This document shows positions 33,591 to 45,810 of a stretch of 64,000 nucleotides of DNA, one piece after another (position 1 is the first letter of the stretch; the number at the start of each line of letters is the position of its first letter). Under the pieces are notes generated by a model. The model worked only from the letters and a program-made list of their open reading frames with translations. It made no database searches and was not told where the DNA came from. The DNA is taken from contig CM051462.1 of NCBI GenBank assembly GCA_028095005.1, positions 82,347,846 through 82,411,845 of the forward strand, read 5' to 3'. The position numbers were made by a program, and so were the translations under genes. Origin of the DNA: Rhynchospora pubera (taxonomy: Eukaryota > Streptophyta > Magnoliopsida > Poales > Cyperaceae).

Positions 33591-36489
33591 ATGGCATTGT
33601 CTAGAATTGCAAGGGGTTCTTCCTTTTCACAATCCTTATCTAAATTATCAGCGGAAACCACCAATCTTCGCCAAATTATGCCTCATACTGGCCCCTCGGT
33701 TTCAAACAATACACGCCAAATTCGCCTTTTTACCTTAGTACCAAGCTGCACAAAACATTATATTCAAAACTTCTCGGACACTACCATATTCCAATCAAGG
33801 GGAATAAGTGGAATCCCACAATTCCAACATCCCTCTTCCCATGTTGCACTGGACTATTCCGATTCTGAATCAGAGACAGAGAGAGTGATGCCTGAGCTTG
33901 GTCCAACCAAGGAATGGGAGAAGCCACGTGTGGTTGTTCTTGGTACCGGTTGGGGTGCATGCCGTTTTTTGAAGGATATCGACACAAAAACTTATGATGT
34001 GGTTTGTATTTCTCCAAGAAATCATATGGTTTTCACCCCATTGTTGGCTTCAACATGTGTCGGTACGCTCGAGTTTCGGTCAGTGGCCGAGCCTGTTAGC
34101 CGGATACAGACTGCTCTGGCAAAGTCACCTGAATCACACTTTTTCCTTGCGAATTGCACTGGGATTGACACAGACAACCATGAGGTTGGTAGATTTTTTT
34201 TTTAGAAAAAATACAAAAGAAAAAAAAATTTGTTGCTAATGAAGGAGCTCTAAATTTGTCTTAATTAAAACATTTGTAATAGGTGTATTGCACGGCTGTT
34301 TCAAGCGAGGGATTGCCTTATGAACCATATGAATTAAAAGTGGCCTATGATAAGCTGGTGATTGCAGTAGGAGCTGAGCCAATGACATTCAATATCAAAG
34401 GTGTAAAAGAATATGCCACATTCTTACGCGAAGTGTATCATGCTCAGAAGATTCGTCAAAAGATCCTACTGAACCTCATGCTCTCTGAACACCCTGGTAT
34501 TATGTGATTTTATTGCAATAAGACACCTTAATTAGTACCTCAATGCACCCTAGCTTGTTGTGGATTTTTCTTTTTTTTTTTTTAGTTGGTCCTCATGTTT
34601 GAAGGACAAAATATATTTTTTTGACCCCCAACGATATCCTTTAGTACTTACTACTGCAAAATTAAATTAACTGCCTATTTGCTTTGAGCACGGTTCTAGT
34701 GCCACAAGTTTTTGGTGCCACAAATGCCACAACTTCTCTTTTTCATTAATATTTCAAAATTTAAAAATTTAATTTTCGAATCCAAACCGTTGATCTTGTA
34801 TAATTTTATTAGTGATGCATTTCTATATAATTTTTATAAATTTTGGAGTTTATTTGATATTTGATCAAGAGGCCAAAAAATGAACGAATCTTGTTAACTA
34901 TAACAGATTAATTTTAATACGTTCATATGTTAGCCTCTTGATCGAATATCAAATAAACTCCAAAATTTATAAAAATTATATAAAAATGCATCACTCGTAA
35001 AATTGAATAAGATCAACGGTTTGGATTCGAAAATTAAATTTTAAAATTTTAAAATATTAATGAAAAAGAGAAGTTGTGGCATTTGTGGCACCAAAAACTT
35101 GTGGCACTAGAACCTTGCTCATTTGCTTTTGACTGCTTTATATTCTAAATTTGAATGGATCCATAGGCATATCATTAGAAGAGAAAAGACGACTTTTACA
35201 TTGTGTAGTCGTTGGTGGAGGCCCTACTGGTGTTGAGTTCACTGGTGAGTTGAGTGATTTCATAATGCGCGATGTGCGTCAAAGATACAAGCATGCAAAA
35301 GATCATATCAAGATCACCCTTATTGAGGTACATATATTCGTCCTTTTCATTGTTATAATTTTTCCAAATGATATATGAAGCTTGGTTGCAATTTAATTGT
35401 TGAACATTCGACTTCCGAGCAGGGAAATGAACTGCTGGGACCATTTGATCCAAAATTGAGACAGTATGCCGCCAACCACTTGACCAAGGTAGTTTACTGT
35501 CTTCTAATTTTTCCATGGTATTGTTATAGACCTTCAACAATATGCTTTCAATAATGATTCAAATTTGTCTCATGCAACAGACTGGTGTCAGCATTGTGAA
35601 AGGTATAGTGCAAGAAGTGCAAGAGGAGAAAATACTGCTGAAGGATGGGACTGAAATACCTTATGGCCTCCTGGTATGGTCCACAGGTGTGGGCCCATCT
35701 AAATTTGTAAACCAGCTCGACCTCCCGAAATCCCGTGGAAGGTTTGTGAAACAATATAAAATAAACAAAATAGAGTTGTGGAAAAACTTTCTGAAAAAAA
35801 ATTTACCAATATCATCCAGTTTTCTCATCATTTTCCTCCTTGTATACATATAGGATTGGAGTGGATGAGTACTTACGTGTGTCATCGGTACAAGATGTAT
35901 TTGCTCTTGGAGATTGTGCTGGATATCTGGAAGAAACTGGCAAGCAAGTCCTTCCTGCACTTGCTCAGGTTACCTACACCTCTTATTTGTTTTAAAACAA
36001 ATATAGATGCTCTTTTTGGTTTCTTTTTTCGTTCAACAGGCTTGTTGTGATTATGTTTATGAACAGGTAGCAGAGAGACAGGGAAAGTACCTAGCCACTG
36101 TGTTTGAGAAAATTGGAAAACAGAAAGGAGGAAAGGCTAATCAGGCAAAGGATGTCGACATGGGAAAACCATTTGAGTACCATCATCTGGGAAGCATGGC
36201 ATCTGTCGGTCGCTACAAGGCCTTGGTTGATCTAAAACAGAATAAGGTATATATTCCTTCTTTTTCTTTTCTTTTCATTTCAGAAACTCAAGTAATTGTA
36301 CAGTTATCATAATATAATCAAATTTTGTAGGATTCGAATGGGATATCGCACGCTGGGTTTTTGGGATGGCTGATGTGGCGAAGTGCTTACCTGACGCGTA
36401 CATATAGCTGGAGGAACAGAATTAATGTGGCTGTAAACTGGGCCACTACTCTCGTATTTGGAAGAGATAATTCTAAGATTGGTATATAA
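33591..36489 (+). CDS. NDA: Internal alternative NAD(P)H dehydrogenase, NDA type, second copy
   Basis: Same enzyme type as the gene at 4607: a matrix-facing FAD-dependent NAD(P)H dehydrogenase that passes electrons to ubiquinone and bypasses complex I. Exons 33591-34184, 34283-34496, 35167-35327, 35423-35488, 35581-35741, 35854-35968, 36067-36246 and 36331-36489 give 549 aa. Exons 2 to 8 have exactly the same lengths as in the first copy, so this is a local gene duplication. The FAD fold VVLGTGWGAC and the second fold VVVGGGPTGVEF are intact, as are MVFTPLLASTCVGTLEFRS and the C-terminal FGRDNSKI. The proteins differ most in the N-terminal presequence and acidic linker. It ends SKIGI. Intron 2 is enlarged by a Mutator-like MITE. 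Nothing suggests loss of function. Confidence 0.95.
34686..35120. mobile_element. Mutator-like MITE in intron 2 of the second NDA gene
   Basis: Inverted ends GAGCACGGTTCTAGTGCCAC and GAGCAAGGTTCTAGTGCCAC (as read from the right) continue as arms of about 200 bp. ATTTGCTTT at 34677-34685 and 35121-35129 is a perfect 9-bp target duplication. The element is 435 bp with no coding capacity. The first NDA gene lacks it, so it inserted after the duplication. Confidence 0.92.
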
Positions 36490-37511
36490 ATTATTTGCAT
36501 ACAGTTTAAAGGAGGGTTTCAACTTTTAAGTCACCTTTACTTGCATTAATGATTCATGTGATTTGTTTGAGCAAATCTGAACTGTACCCTGCATTGACAT
36601 AATTGTTTGTTTCTTTTGTTGGCACTAGAAATAAATTGACAATGAGGTGTGATGTACAAAGGTTTGGTATCAATTGAGATTTTAAGCACTAGAATGCTAT
36701 CAATCTCCGGCATTACAATGCACAAAAAAATGATTCTTTGTAAAATTTTGGATTGATATTAAATTACTTAATTGATTGGAGCTTAATACTGTTGCTTACC
36801 CCAATATCAAGAAATGTTCGTATAAACTTATCAACTCAGCCTGTTCTGATAAAGGAATAATAAATCGCTTAAACAAATGGCTTGTTAAGAGTTCTACCTA
36901 TCGACCTCCATTGACAAAGTCATCTCGTACATCTAATTATCCATCTTTGTAATCAATAATCGACCAAGCCCATCATAGAAACATCGGAGTAAATCAGTAA
37001 AATTACATGTTGACAGAAATGTTCCCCACCTTTAACCCATTAAAAAGTACAGAAATGAATACTTCATTGTAACACTGGATATTATAGTAAATATTAAGTT
37101 TATCTAGACGATCAGTTTTTCTTACTTTTAACTTTGATATGAAAACAAACAACAGTCGATCTCCTGATACAAGAACAACAACTAAGCCTTTTGTCCCAAA
37201 CAAGTTGGGATAGGCTCATATACACTCCCGATCACAATTTTATTTATATAAGCAGTATAGAAAATGAAACAATTTATCGAACCAGAGGATAAGCAAAATG
37301 AAAGCACAGATGAAGACATGCACAAAAGAAATAACTTTAAACACTCAACTCTCCAAGAAACAAAACTATACAAATCTATCGCTATAATAATAAAACCCAC
37401 TAAAAGATAACTGACAGATAACATAAATTGCAAATCTCTCTAGAAAAAAAAAATTCAGTTAAGCCCTGAAAAGGAATAGTATTTTGGTATATCACACTAA
37501 CTTTGAAAGAA
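36490..37511. other. Convergent 3' region between NDA and SCAMP
   Basis: Holds the 3' flanks of the plus-strand NDA gene and the minus-strand SCAMP gene. No further gene is visible. Confidence 0.5.
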
Positions 37512-40500
37512 TTAGAAAGCAGCTCGCATGGCCCCACGAGCAGCCTCGCGCCTCATCTCAGCTGCCTTCCCACTTCCTCTGAAATACATGTATACTTGCT
37601 GCATGTGTGATAAGATCATTATCAGAACATGCCTATTTAGTGAGAACAAAATATATTGCTACTATAACAGAGGGAAAAAAAAAATGGACACTTGAACAGC
37701 CCATTAAATGTTTTGGTAAAGTATACACAAGCCAACAGCACCGGTACAACACAACACTATTAAAGTTCTTACTTAAAGTGCTTTCCTTTTAGCTAATCCT
37801 CTTGCAGCACCAAAACAAGTCAAGAGTTGAAAACAGCGGCATTCATTTTTCTTTCTAAGAATGGAATGTTTTTTAAGTTCAGTAATACCTTTCATAAAGT
37901 CTCATGAAAAAAGAAAAAAGAAAAGATTACTAGTAATCTGTGTCACTAGTACTATGATATATATCATATGTGAAAAGGGTATATATGTTGATATGAATTG
38001 AAAAAAGGAAGAAAAACCAGAATATATTTCTATATTGATACGAATTGAAAAAAGGAAGAAAACCAGAATATATTTCTGTATTGATATGAATTGAAAAAAG
38101 GAAGAAAAACCAGAATATATTTCTATAAAAACCTTGAAGAAAAAAACAGCTAAAACTATGGCTAATTACTAAAAATAAATTTAAGGAATAATTCAAAAAC
38201 TAAATTTGTTCTAATTGACAATTTGATGATATCACAAGAATAAACTAATGTTTAAGGCACCAGTTTCAAATATAACAAGAAATATTTCAAACACTATTAA
38301 GAGAAGTTGGTTTTGGTTACAAATGAATTGTAGATAAAAAAAGGAAAACATTTCTGTTTCAAATAATAATAAGACTAGTCAAGAGGGAGGACAATCGTAC
38401 CTGAATGACCCATATGCTAACCAAAGACTCAATACAAAAGAAACCAAACCCAATGAAGTAGAAGATCTGTTACAGAAGGAAAGAATTCATAAATTAACTT
38501 GTATGATTATTATTAGCAGAGGAAAGATTAACATGAGGGTAAAAGAACTTACACCAACGATAATGTGATCACCAATGACATCTATTGCTGGTAAAATTCC
38601 ACTGTTAACAAGAATAAGAAAATTGCAATGTATCAGAATCAGAATGTCAGATAAATAAAATAGCTTAATAAGTTCCCTTGAAATTAAGAGCATTATTTAT
38701 TGTGCATTTTATTAAACGAAACCAGAATTTTTCATAAACAGAGATAGATACTACCAATCTCCTTTTTTTCTTTTCTTTACGTTTTGATAGATAAAGTTTA
38801 GAAAATTTAACCAATAATAACTTTCACTATCAAAGTACAACAGATGCTATGAAAGCATCAAACAGAGAAAAGAACTATAGCTACAAACAGCGGGGAATAA
38901 ATCAGCATAGATTATTTCCCTCCAAATTTGATATCACGCAGCCCATTAAAATATAGAAAATTATCACATAGATCATTTCCTTTTTACATAAATACCCAGA
39001 TTACCCATCTTATATACTCATTTTGCATAGCTACAAACAGTGGGGAAGGAATCAGCATGGTTTGTAGTATATTTGTTTTTGGAGGGAAATACATTATAGT
39101 TGTGACATTTTACACATCCTACATTAGGTAGGAGCTAAACATTGCATAGATCATTTTACAGGGGTATACTTGGTGCTCTGACATTTGCAGGTATGTGAAA
39201 AGCAGAAGCCATATTACTCAGAAAAAAGAAAATAAAAAGAAAACTTACGTGAGTGATTTCCCTTTGAAGAAAACTGGAGGAGCTACTGCTGCAAACACGA
39301 CAAAAGCTATGTGGAGCTGCAAGTGTGCATTAGAAAAATTAATAATCTAAACTTCTAAAACATAACCAGCTTTGACATTTACAAGGTTAAGTGAAATGCT
39401 TACGAGGTAGAACAGAAAGAACCAACCGAATTTTAGTGCACTCTCAGTCCTGTGACAAAAGACACAAAATGCAACATTAACTCCAATGAAATAACAATTA
39501 CAATTGCATCAGATACCTCATTGAATTAACTCCAAATTTTTCTCATGAATTTTAACAATTTCAAAACATGCAGAGATGGAGTGCAAAAGAAGTAATCTAC
39601 CTCATAGCATTGTAAAGAGGGCGATACCACAACACATATCCACCTGGTACACCAGCTAGAAAGTATATAATGGCCAGAAACCATATCTTTACACCTGTAA
39701 AATTTTTATTCATTTTAACAATAGTCAAAGGAATAAGAATGAATTTTACCACAGCAAACCAACAAATGTAATTTGTATATACAAAAGAGATTCATACCTT
39801 CTCCCTTAACCCAAGCTGCAGAAACAGCGATAATGTTCCAGAAAAGGCATGCAACCAATCCTATATTACAAAAGAAAACAGTTACTTTCATAGAACATCC
39901 AATATTACTTGTTACCAAATGACAAGTTGCATTTCTTGTGTTCACAATTAACGCCAGGCTATTTGAGATGCTTGCACCAGCTTACTTGCTTATTGCGACA
40001 TTGGCACAATTCAATTAAAGAGAAATTTTTGTTCGTTCACAAGGCATAAATGTCAAAACATACAAAAACAAAAGAAAAAATTTGTCTTCCAAATTTAGAT
40101 GAACTCTTACAAGTCAAGTTTAATTAAATAACGGTTAGGTATATTTACAGAAAGCTGCTTAAACTGAATTGGTAAATTTCATATTTAGAATAATTTCACA
40201 TTAACTTAATGATAAAATATTTTTATTGTAAATAAGCTAGCCATTGGAGGTGCTGATTTCAATATAAGGAAAATCAGGGTATCACATAAAAAAAAAAAAA
40301 GAGCACACTAGGTATGATGAACCTTTAGAAACTCTGCATTTTTTCTATATAGAATACTATTGAAACCAATACAGTGTACAGAACAGAAAAAAAAAAATCA
40401 TCAACAGAGAAAATGCAAAAGATGTAAGAGACAACTTGGATTAAGAAAGAATAAATACCAAGATAAGAAGCAAATGCTAGGTATTGCATCCTTTGGGAAT

Positions 40501-41737
40501 GGATAGGAATTTCATTTGCAATGTCATGGTGTATAATAGGAAAAAATGGAGGCCAATTCTTCTCCTCTAATACTATCCCAGCTGCCAAAGAAAAAATTAT
40601 TGAAATAAGTAAATCGCATATAAAGCATTACAGCAATGATATTATCTGCATATTCTTAAGCATGGTATACAACACGGGCTAAATGACAAAAATGTATCAT
40701 GTGGGAACGGGCATGTCCTGAAGCAGAGCATACAATGAGGAGTTCTTAGTAACTTGCCAATCAGTATAATTGTAATATTTGGACAAGTAAAATATGATAA
40801 AAATCTAACTTAGATACAATCAGCAAAAAATAAAAGGAAGAAAGAAAGAGGAAATGATACCTCGTGCAGCTGCCTCTTCCTTCCGTTGGAGTTCCTAATA
40901 AATGACAAATAAGCTTATTTCAACATACTTAATAGCAGCTATACAACAACAACAACAACTTGATACTTTAATAACTTGATCATCATATTTTTATGGAAAT
41001 AAAATTACTGCAAGTACCCGTTCTCTTTTATTTAATTCAGCCTCCTTAGCTTGGAGTTCCTTCTCCTTTTTCTTCAGATCCTACAAGGACATCAAAGTTG
41101 GAGGCGTAAGCAACTTAAATTATTCGGATTTAATGATTGAAAGAACTAAAAACACAAATACTTTACCTTGGAATTTGAATCAAGAGGTATATCAACAGTA
41201 TTGTAAAAATCAGCCGGTTCGGGAGGTAGAGGTGAGAGTCTCGAATTAGAGGCTGGCGCTACAGTCTTATTCTGCTCAAACATAAACCAAAACAAACATA
41301 AATTCCCGTAGAGAAGACAAGCTAATATCTGGAACAGGAAATGACAAGTCTAATCTAGAAATTATTAAAATAGGGTCTAGTCCAAAATATACCCAAACTA
41401 CGCCTCCTACAACAATGTTAGTATCTACAAAAATTTGAGTTGATACAGATCTAATCGAAAGTAACAGTACAAAACATTGAAGACATCTCTAACGAACCCA
41501 CAAAACCTCCCTAAGAAACCCAAAATCCGGTGATCCGACACCTCAACAGTTCAGATCTCAGTAAGACTAACCAACATAGAAGATCAAACTCGAACATTTC
41601 CGGATCTAACGTATCAGATCTAAACGAACTGAAACGCCAAAAACAGATCTGAGAAGAGAGAAAGAGATGAAAAGACGAACCGCGAAGGGATTGACGTCTT
41701 CTTCTGCGAAGGGGTTGCTGTCGTACCTCCCCGCCAT
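37512..41737 (-). CDS. SCAMP: Secretory carrier-associated membrane protein (SCAMP)
   Basis: SCAMPs are four-span membrane proteins of the plasma membrane, trans-Golgi network and early endosomes, involved in vesicle traffic. Twelve exons on the minus strand (41681-41737, 41167-41271, 41018-41080, 40861-40894, 40459-40581, 39798-39860, 39601-39694, 39404-39449, 39249-39316, 38553-38601, 38401-38466, 37512-37598) sum to 855 nt, 284 aa, the usual plant SCAMP length. The N-terminus has two NPF endocytic motifs (residues 8-10 and 16-18), then a Lys/Glu coiled coil (about 55-86), the conserved NWPPFFPIIHHDI block, four hydrophobic spans, the cytosolic loop GVPGGYVLWYRPLYNAMR and a basic tail (EMRREAARGAMRAAF). 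The start follows a purine-free CT-rich leader when read on the minus strand. No lesion is seen. Confidence 0.96.
37990..38126. repeat. Three-copy minisatellite in the last SCAMP intron
   Basis: A unit of about 46 bp containing GAATTGAAAAAAGGAAG and CCAGAATATATTTCT is repeated three times with few differences. Confidence 0.9.
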
Positions 41738-41843
41738 TGATGATAAATAGGAGCGTCAAGGCTGAGGGAGTCAGAGAGAGATTGCGAAAACGGAGAAGTG
41801 GAGGGGTTGAGGTAAAAAATGGCGGCGAGAAGAGAAGAGTATT

Positions 41844-41845
41844 AT

Positions 41846-41884
<39 letters not shown>
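41844..41884. repeat. GA microsatellite in the SCAMP leader
   Basis: An uninterrupted GA run on the plus strand (CT on the sense strand) about 110-150 bp upstream of the SCAMP ATG. CT-rich leaders of this kind are common in plant promoters. Confidence 0.9.
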
Positions 41885-41885
<1 letters not shown>

Positions 41886-42170
41886 GACTAAAGTCTGTTG
41901 GACCGATCGGGCTTAGAAGAAAACGAAGACTGCTTTGCTTAATTGCTTAGCTAAGCTTAGCCTAAGTAATTATGCGTATATGCCCTTGAAATTTTCTCCC
42001 ATTGTATAGATTGTGCGCGTAATTAACGCGTTCCGTACAAACTAATAGAATATATATGTTATTATGGGTGATTATGGGCCAATATAGTGGTTTGTGGGTC
42101 ATTATGGGCCTATAAATGGCTTATTTGAACTCTGAACGCGTTCCGCCGAAAAATTTAAAAATAATATTAA

Positions 42171-43364
42171 ATGGAAATTGATTACTACCATTGCACATTC
42201 TACCATCGCTGCCATCGCATCAGCGCTCGCACGTTTCTGTCCGATGGATCCCTCATCGCGTCCCTCCCTCTCAAGCGATCTCCTCATCCAGCGAAGCGTT
42301 CCCCTCTCCTCACCCAGCGAAGCGCTCTCCTCTCCTCACTCGGGCACGCTACCTCTCCCTTCTACACACTATTTCGTCTCTCTTCCTTTCCTCTCCCTTC
42401 CTTCTGTGCATCTCTCTCTCTCTCTTCCCCCTCCCTTCTTTCTGTGAGTCAGACTGTTCAATTCGTTTATTGCATTTGTTCAATTTGTTATTTTAAGTGT
42501 TCATTTTATTTTGCTATGCGTCAATGTTTATTTTTTATGTCTCACTTTGTTGGTATATATGTTCACTTTGTTCATTCATATGTTCACTTAGTTACTTTTA
42601 TGTGTTCAATTTATTTTACTGTGTGCCAGTGTTTATTTTTTATGTCTCACTTTGTTGGTGCATATGTTCACTTTGTTCTTTCATATGTTCAATTTGTTTT
42701 CTTGCTTGTCAGATTTATGTGTATATGTTCATTTTGTTTATTCATATGTTCAATTTGTTATTCTATATGTTCAATTTGTTACTTCTATGTGTTCAATTTG
42801 TTTTGCTGTGCGCCAGAGTTCTGTGTTTATTTTGTCTCACTTTGTTGGTGTATATGTTCACTTTGTTCATTCATATGTTCAATTTGTTATTCTATATGTT
42901 CAATTTGTTTTCTTGCTTGTCAGATTTATGTGTATATGTTCACTTTGTTTATTCATATGTTCAATTTGTTATTCTATATGTTCAATTTGTTATTCTATAT
43001 GTTCAATTTGTTACTTCTATGTGTTCAATTTGTTTTGCTGTGCGCCAGAGTTCTGTGTTTATTTTTGTCTCACTTTGTTGGTGTATATGTTCACTTTGTT
43101 CATTCATATGTTCAATTTGTTGTTCTATATGTTCAATTTGTTTTCTTGCTTGTCAGATTTATGTGTATATGTTCACTTTGTTCATTCATATGTTCAATTT
43201 GTTATTCTATATGTTCAATTTGTTTTACATTCTCACTATTTGATGGAAAAGGAATCATTGATGAAGGAGACAGAGGAAAGACAGAGAAAAGAAAAAAAGA
43301 TACGGGGGTAGAAGAATTTGTTTTAAGTGTTCAATTTGTTCAACAGAGAGGAAATGAGAGGTGA
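42171..43364 (+). repeat. TGTTCAATTTGTT minisatellite with a spurious 397-codon frame
   Basis: From about 42460 to 43225 the sequence is a tandem array of 20-21-bp units (TGTTCAATTTGTTATTCTATA and variants with TGTTCACTTTGTT), organised in larger blocks of roughly 200-240 bp that end in CTTGTCAGATTTATGTG or GCGCCAGAGTTCTGTG. Because a 21-bp unit is a multiple of three and contains no stop in three frames, all plus-strand frames stay open for 200-400 codons. The translated strings are Cys/Phe/Ile repeats without protein character. The first 280 bp are CT-rich and could be a leader or promoter of something lost. I do not regard this as a gene. Confidence 0.85.
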
Positions 43365-43379
43365 GGTCCAAGGAGGCGG

Positions 43380-44640
43380 AAAAAAGAGATATTTAATCTA
43401 TTTTTTATTATTAAATTTATAATTTTTTATTATTTTTTCAATATTTAATCTATTTTTTTAATTATTAACCTAATTAAACTAATTAAAGTAAATAAATAAA
43501 ATAAATATTTCTGATGTATTTAAACGAAACAAAATATATAACACCTTTTATTACTGCAGGTCAGCGGAACCTTCATTGTGCATCTATTGATTTTCTTCAT
43601 GGATGAGAGTTAAGTTTTTTTTTTTTGAACGGGAACTTTAAATTGTGCCGTCTTGTAGTTCTGATACTCCTGTTGGTAAATCATTTAATATCTGAATGCA
43701 ATCGTAAGTACCTCGGATGGACTGCTATACCTCTTTATCTAAGAGGACTCATATCCCTTATAATGTTAAGTTTTCTTCGGTTTTGTGAGAACTGACCTGG
43801 TAACCAACACTCCTATTTATAAGAAACAACAAGCAAGAGTCATGTATCCCATTCTAATGTAAGGAACACTCCTTGCAACAACTACCAAACTGAATGTGTA
43901 AGTTCAAAATTCGAACTATCAAACATACTTTATAGATATACATACTGCATTAGCTTACGGCAACTGAGGGTTATACACTTATACTACCAGAGCAAGGTGT
44001 ACACCATTTTAATGTACCTTTCTGTAGTTCTGATGATTCACTTTTTTGAATTTAGAATATCATATATGATATATCTAATTCAATTGATCCTGAACTGCAC
44101 AACAGCCAATCAAAAGTGGGGAACAACAAAATGATTCGTTTAACTGGCATAATAGGTTCCTTCAACAAGTTTCTATAATAATGCAATCTTCCCGTTGCGT
44201 ATTGGTACTTGTCGGGTATAGAATAGAACTGCTTCTCTTTGTCCTATTGTAACATGATGACCAGTGCAAGAGTTCAGAACAATCGACATAAACCTGAATT
44301 GATGATTTTGCATCATCAATCAAACGATTACAGAATCTTACTAACCCATAACACAAAGCACTTAAAATGGACAAAACTAGAAGGTGCCTTTTAACCTGAT
44401 TGGAAAACAAGATAAAAATATAACAAAATGTCCTGAACCTGATTCAATCAAATAAAAAGAAAAAATGGCTGGCCTACTAAAATTTGATCCCACCAGAAAG
44501 GACCTAGGGCATAACCAAAGTTTCATGCAGAGAGGCGGTGACTGGGACAAGAAAGCATTGGACTGCTGAATTTCACTGGAAGAACTGTTATATGGCCTAA
44601 GCTTGACATAACCAAGCAAATCCAAACCTGACCAACCTTA
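43380..44640. other. Intergenic DNA downstream of pseudogene copy A
   Basis: AT-rich, no recognised gene. Minus-strand open frames at 44162-44410 and 44377-44625 show no domain and may be former 3' sequence of the SCO1-like copy. Confidence 0.4.
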
Positions 44641-45013
44641 ACCCAACTTGACAATAGAATGGTCGACGAGTAAATCAGAATTAATCTTGCTCATCAGTCT
44701 TCATATAATCAACTCGCAATACACATGCAACTTTGCCTTATCTCATCCGGAGTGTTAAATTTTTGAACCAAAAAATTCCTAACGTCATTAATCGAAAATA
44801 ACCTATAGTAGGGAATACTCTCTACTGCGAAAGAAAGAACTATATTCTATCGCAGTAGAGAATTCGCGTTCGTTTTAGTTAAGACTTGGGATTCTTTTTT
44901 TTTTAACTTAGTAAAAGCAAGATGCCAACTCATATAACAATAGCATATACTAAAATATTACCATACGAGATCTCATTATAGTAACACCCTAGGTCTTCTG
45001 CTAGTATAGTACT

Positions 45014-45452
45014 CAATGTTTTAAATACCGTACCAGCCATCAAACCGGTGGAGAGGCCGGTATGACGTTTTACCGTTTCATAAACCGGAACACTATTGTA
45101 TACGTACATTTAATGGGCCTACCAATCAAAAACCAATCGGTGGTCCACTGGCTTGTCTCTACGCTGTGATGGGCCAGCAAGCAGGTTTTTCGATTCACCT
45201 TGTTTGCAAAAATTTTATTTCTTTCCAGAGCCCTTTCCCTGATTGGTTTGGTTCGGTCGGTTCTCTCCCTCAATTTTCTATGGTTCAAGTAAACATAGAG
45301 ACTAAACAGGTTGGCTAGTTAACCCTGTGTCGCAGTTTTATCCGGTTATTCACCGGTTTATCCCGGTTCAATAATAGTCCGGTTTTAAATGCAAACCCTA
45401 CTGGATTATGGTCCGGTTCACAGTTTATCCGGTTGAACCGTCCGGTCCGGTG
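45014..45452. mobile_element. hAT-like insertion in copy A (439 bp)
   Basis: Copy C reads straight across this site, so the insertion is defined by paralogue comparison. It is flanked by ATAGTACT (45006-45013) and ATGGTACT (45453-45460), an 8-bp target duplication with one change. The left end is CAATGTTTTAAATACCG. The interior is full of CCGGTT/AACCGG words, able to pair with each other. Confidence 0.8.
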
Positions 45453-45810
45453 ATGGTACTATTTGGTTTACGAAACTAAAATGTCCTTTAGGCCAATTGA
45501 GCTAAATTGTCACTCTGACACAATTGTGAGGTTGATTTTTGTAGTAGTATGCTATCAGAAATTCAGAATAGAACAGCATTAAAAAAATTGTAAGCCTAGC
45601 TGTAACAAAGTAAAAGTCTTTCAGTTCCTTCAAAAAATAGAAAGCAAACCTGGAACATAATCATGAATTTGCTCCACAGCATCTCCCAGGGTCGACTGAT
45701 ATAAAAACAGGAACAATTTCCATCTTCCTTTTATCCTCTAGACGAAAGAGAACAAGAGAAACCAAGTTCTGCTAGTAGAGAATCCGTTAAGCCTTAACAA
45801 TTGCGCTAGT

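Noticed and set aside
42171..43364. 397-codon open frame as a protein gene
   Set aside because: It is explained by a stop-free 20-21-bp tandem repeat; three frames are open at once and the peptide is a low-complexity repeat.
44805..44865. Hairpin CTACTGCGA..TCGCAGTAG as a regulatory RNA
   Set aside because: A short stem in AT-rich DNA of pseudogene copy A with no sign of conservation; structure alone is not enough.
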